The position numbers and the translations under genes are program-made. A stretch of DNA of 7,999 nucleotides from positions 1-7,999 of the forward strand of contig CAZYWA010000373.1 in the NCBI GenBank assembly GCA_964650975.1, read 5' to 3'. The DNA comes from CAZYWA01 sp964650975 [NCBI: uncultured bacterium]. Lineage in GTDB: Bacteria; JADJOY01. Below are positions 5,336 to 7,999 of the stretch, piece after piece. Position 1 is the stretch's first letter. Each line of letters starts with the position of its first letter. The notes below the pieces were generated by a model. That model was not told the origin of the DNA. It saw nothing but the letters and a program-made list of their open reading frames with translations, and made no database searches.

Positions 5336-7999
5336 GGGGCCGCAGCCCAGGCCGCTTCGGCGCCGTCCGTACCGAAGGCGGACTGCTGCCCGCTGATCTC
5401 CTAGATCGTGTTGTTGCTCGCGACAGCGACGTCCCGGGCCTCGAGCCAGCCGACTATCACCTGCTCCCCGGCGAACGGATCCACGAGGCCACGAGCCGAG
5501 CCTGGGCGCGTCTGCTGCCAGCCTGGCGTGGCTTTCGGGACGCGCGCGCGAAGCTCTCCGAAGGATCGCCGGATGCGGCTCTAACTCGGGAGCGATGGCT
5601 CCTGGTGCTCTTCCAGGAGCTTGGCTACGGCCGTCTCGAGACCGCCCGTGGCCTCGAGATCGAGGGGAAGGCGTACCCGATCTCGCATCTCTGGCAGCGC
5701 TCACCAATCCATCTCGTCGGTGTCAGCACCGACCTCGACGGCCGAACAAAGGGCATCGCCGGCGCAGCCCGTCAAAGCCCGCACAGCCTCGTCCAAGAGC
5801 TCCTGAACCGTAGCAAGGAGTACCTGTGGGGCTTCGTCAGCAACGGCCTCGAACTCCGGCTCTTGCGTGACAACGTGAGCCTCACCCGCCAGGCGTACGT
5901 GGCCTTCGACCTGACGTCGATGATGGAGGGCGAGGCGTACTCGGACTTCGCGCTGCTCTGGCTGGTTGCCCACCAGTCACGGGTTGAGCGTCGCGGTGAC
6001 CCGGTGTGCGCTGAGAGCTGTTGGCTGGAAGAATGGACCCGTGTCGCCCGCGACCAGGGGACGCGCGCACTCGACGAACTTCGGGGAGGTGTCGAGCAGG
6101 CGATCGCGGCTCTCGGCAGTGGGTTCCTCGCTCATCCCGCGAACGGCGCCCTCCGGGATTCCCTCCGGCGAGGCCAGCTCGGCGCGCAGGACTACTACCG
6201 CGAGCTGCTGAGGCTCGTATATCGGCTGATCTTCCTCTTTGTGGCCGAGGACCGCGAGAGCGAGGGACGCAGCCTATTGCTGGATCCGGCCGCGCCCCCC
6301 GATGCCCGGGCGCTATACGCCAAGCACTATTCGACACGGCGCCTCCGTGCGCTCGCCGAACGTCGGCGCGGCGGTCCGCACAAGGATCTCTATTGTGGGC
6401 TTCGGCTCGTCATGGCGAAGCTGGGGGACGACCGAGGATGCCCAGAGCTCGCCGTCCCCGCGCTAGGCAGCTTCCTTTGGTCCCGGGAGGCCATCCCGGA
6501 CCTCGCCGATGCCGACATTGCGAACCACAACCTTCTCATCGCCGTTCGCGCCCTTGCCTTCACCATCCAGGGTCGGGTCCTACGTGCAGTGGACTACCGG
6601 AACCTGGGGTCCGAGGAGCTGGGCAGCATCTACGAGTCCTTGCTTGAGCTACACCCGGAGATCGACACCCGAGCCGCGTCTTTCGCGCTCAGGACGGCCG
6701 CTGGTCACGAACGGAAGACTACCGGCAGCTATTACACCCCCTCGAACTTGATCCAGTGTCTGCTCGACACCGCGCTTGATCCAGTGCTCGACCAGGCAGC
6801 GCGGAAGCCAGGCCCCGAGCAGGCGATCCTCGAGCTGAACGTCTGCGACCCCGCCTGCGGTAGCGGCCACTTCCTGATTGCTGCAGCTCACCGGATGGCT
6901 CGTCGTCTGGCCACGATCCGGACGGGTGAGGCGGAACCTTCTCTTACGGCGCTTCGTGCCGCCCTCCGCGACGTGATCGGTCGGTGTCTGTACGGCGTCG
7001 ATCTCAACCCGATGGCCGTCGAACTCTGCAAGGTGAGTCTCTGGCTCGAGGCTCTTGAGCCCGGCAAGCCGCTCTCTTTCCTCGATGCGCACATCCAGTG
7101 TGGGAACAGCCTCCTCGGTGCCACGCCTGCGCTTCTCGAGCGAGGGATCCCAGATGAAGCCCTCGAGCCGATCGAGGGTGACGACAGAAAGGTCGTCGCC
7201 GACCTACGCAAGCGAAACCGTGCCGAACGCCGAGGCCAGGAGACCCTCTTTACGGATTTCATCAAGGAGGTGACCGCACCCTACGAGGCTCTCGCCGCTG
7301 GACTCAGCAGCCTGGCGGCCGTCCCGGACGAGACGATCACTGTGGTGCGCGACAAGGAGGCGACCCTTCGCCGCCTGGCTGACTCGCCGGAGTACCGCAG
7401 CGCGAAACTGGTTGCTGACGGGTGGTGCTCCGCCTTCGTGTGGCCGAAGACCGGTGAGGCGCCCGAGGCTGTCACGGACCAAGTGTTCCGGCGCCTTCGC
7501 CGGGACCCCCAGTCTGTGCCGATCGCCATCCGTAAGGAGATCGGACGCCTTGCGGAGCAGTACGCCTTCTTCCACGGGTACCTCGCGTTCCCCGACGTCT
7601 TTTGCGTCGTGACTGACGGCGCTCCTGAGAACGAATCGGCCGGCTGGTCCGGGGGCTTCGACGTCGTCCTTGGAAACCCGCCATGGGAGCGGATCAAGAT
7701 TCAGGAGAAGGAGTTCTTCTCAACCCGGCACCCCGAGATTGCGGACGCCCCGAATGCCGCCGCGAGACGCAAGATGATCGCGGCCCTCCAGACTCACGAC
7801 GCCGGTCTCTACCAGGCGTTCGCTGACGCGCGCCGGCAGTCGGACGGGGAGAGTCACCTTGTCCGGCAGTCGGGTCGGTTCCCGCTCTGTGGGCGCGGCG
7901 ACGTCAACACCTACTCGGTATTCGCCGAGCTTATGAGTGGAATGATCGCGTCGACGGGTCGGATCGGCTGCATTGTGCCCCTGGGAATCGCCACGGACG
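5332..7999 (+). CDS. drmMI: Eco57I-like N6-adenine DNA methyltransferase, DrmMI-like (3' partial)
   Basis: This enzyme should use S-adenosylmethionine to methylate adenine in host DNA, marking it as self. The frame runs without a stop from the ATG at 5332 past the window end, giving 889 visible residues; the real protein is longer. The N-terminal 450 residues are mostly helical. They include SPHSLVQELLNRS (149-161) and LWGFVSNGLELRLLRDN (165-181), a pattern typical of large Eco57I/type IIG-like and DISARM methylases. The catalytic domain has motif X TGSYYTP (464-470), the SAM-binding motif I DPACGSGHF (506-514), motif II around YGVDLNP (D557), a QCGNSLLG segment (589-596), and the catalytic motif IV NPPWE (782-786). 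NPPW indicates N6-adenine chemistry. I saw no clear PD-(D/E)XK nuclease in the N-terminus, which argues against a self-contained type IIG enzyme. The target-recognition region should lie beyond the window. A type IIG or BREX PglX-like enzyme is the alternative; the DrmD-like neighbour favours DrmMI. Confidence 0.82.
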   Translation, partial: MRGRSPGRFGAVRTEGGLLPADLLDRVVARDSDVPGLEPADYHLLPGERIHEATSRAWARLLPAWRGFRDARAKLSEGSPDAALTRERWLLVLFQELGYGRLETARGLEIEGKAYPISHLWQRSPIHLVGVSTDLDGRTKGIAGAARQSPHSLVQELLNRSKEYLWGFVSNGLELRLLRDNVSLTRQAYVAFDLTSMMEGEAYSDFALLWLVAHQSRVERRGDPVCAESCWLEEWTRVARDQGTRALDELRGGVEQAIAALGSGFLAHPANGALRDSLRRGQLGAQDYYRELLRLVYRLIFLFVAEDRESEGRSLLLDPAAPPDARALYAKHYSTRRLRALAERRRGGPHKDLYCGLRLVMAKLGDDRGCPELAVPALGSFLWSREAIPDLADADIANHNLLIAVRALAFTIQGRVLRAVDYRNLGSEELGSIYESLLELHPEIDTRAASFALRTAAGHERKTTGSYYTPSNLIQCLLDTALDPVLDQAARKPGPEQAILELNVCDPACGSGHFLIAAAHRMARRLATIRTGEAEPSLTALRAALRDVIGRCLYGVDLNPMAVELCKVSLWLEALEPGKPLSFLDAHIQCGNSLLGATPALLERGIPDEALEPIEGDDRKVVADLRKRNRAERRGQETLFTDFIKEVTAPYEALAAGLSSLAAVPDETITVVRDKEATLRRLADSPEYRSAKLVADGWCSAFVWPKTGEAPEAVTDQVFRRLRRDPQSVPIAIRKEIGRLAEQYAFFHGYLAFPDVFCVVTDGAPENESAGWSGGFDVVLGNPPWERIKIQEKEFFSTRHPEIADAPNAAARRKMIAALQTHDAGLYQAFADARRQSDGESHLVRQSGRFPLCGRGDVNTYSVFAELMSGMIASTGRIGCIVPLGIATD

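Noticed and set aside
4850-5707. 285-residue open frame on the minus strand across the drmD/drmMI junction
   Set aside because: Very Arg/Ser/Gly-rich with no motif, and antisense to two genes with clear conserved ends at this junction.
6021-6647. 208-residue plus-strand open frame in the methyltransferase N-terminal region
   Set aside because: Low-complexity Arg/Pro/Gly composition in an alternative frame. The methyltransferase frame is open throughout this stretch, so there is no need to invoke a frameshift or extra gene.
6747-6800. Imperfect direct repeat of TTGATCCAGTG followed by TGCTCGAC
   Set aside because: It encodes a LIQCLLDTALDPVLD helix leading into the SAM-binding core and is explained by the amino acid repeat. 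There is no sign of an attachment site or mobile element.

Overview
The window is a GC-rich, fully coding stretch of bacterial DNA. It holds three large genes on the + strand, head to tail and overlapping by 4 bases at each junction. Both ends are cut inside a gene. GC-rich third positions and a GTG start fit a high-GC bacterium (an actinobacterium, a myxobacterium-like deltaproteobacterium, or similar). Nothing in the window fixes the phylum. I saw no tRNA, rRNA, CRISPR array, insertion sequence, attachment site or origin.

Layout. Bases 1-2459 are the C-terminal part of a superfamily 2 (COG1205/MrfA-like) helicase. It carries the second RecA lobe, a four-Cys zinc ribbon, a DUF1998-type region with a second Cys cluster, and a C-terminal Vsr/DUF559-like nuclease fold. 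Bases 2456-5335 are a complete SNF2-type helicase of about 959 residues that looks like DrmD of class 1 DISARM. Bases 5332-7999 are the N-terminal 889 residues of a large Eco57I-like N6-adenine DNA methyltransferase that looks like DrmMI, still open at the window edge.

Interpretation. A SNF2 helicase, an adenine methyltransferase and a DUF1998 helicase together point to DISARM-type anti-phage defence: the methyltransferase would mark self DNA and the helicases would act on incoming DNA. The layout is not the textbook class 1 order (drmD-drmMI-drmA-drmB-drmC). The helicase and the DUF1998 module, which DISARM splits into DrmA and DrmB, are on one polypeptide here. That polypeptide ends in a Vsr-like nuclease fold that could replace the separate PLD nuclease DrmC, and it lies upstream of drmD. 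My best reading is a compact, translationally coupled, three-gene DISARM-like system. The defence role is inferred from domain content. The genes outside the window are unknown, so the gene count is provisional.
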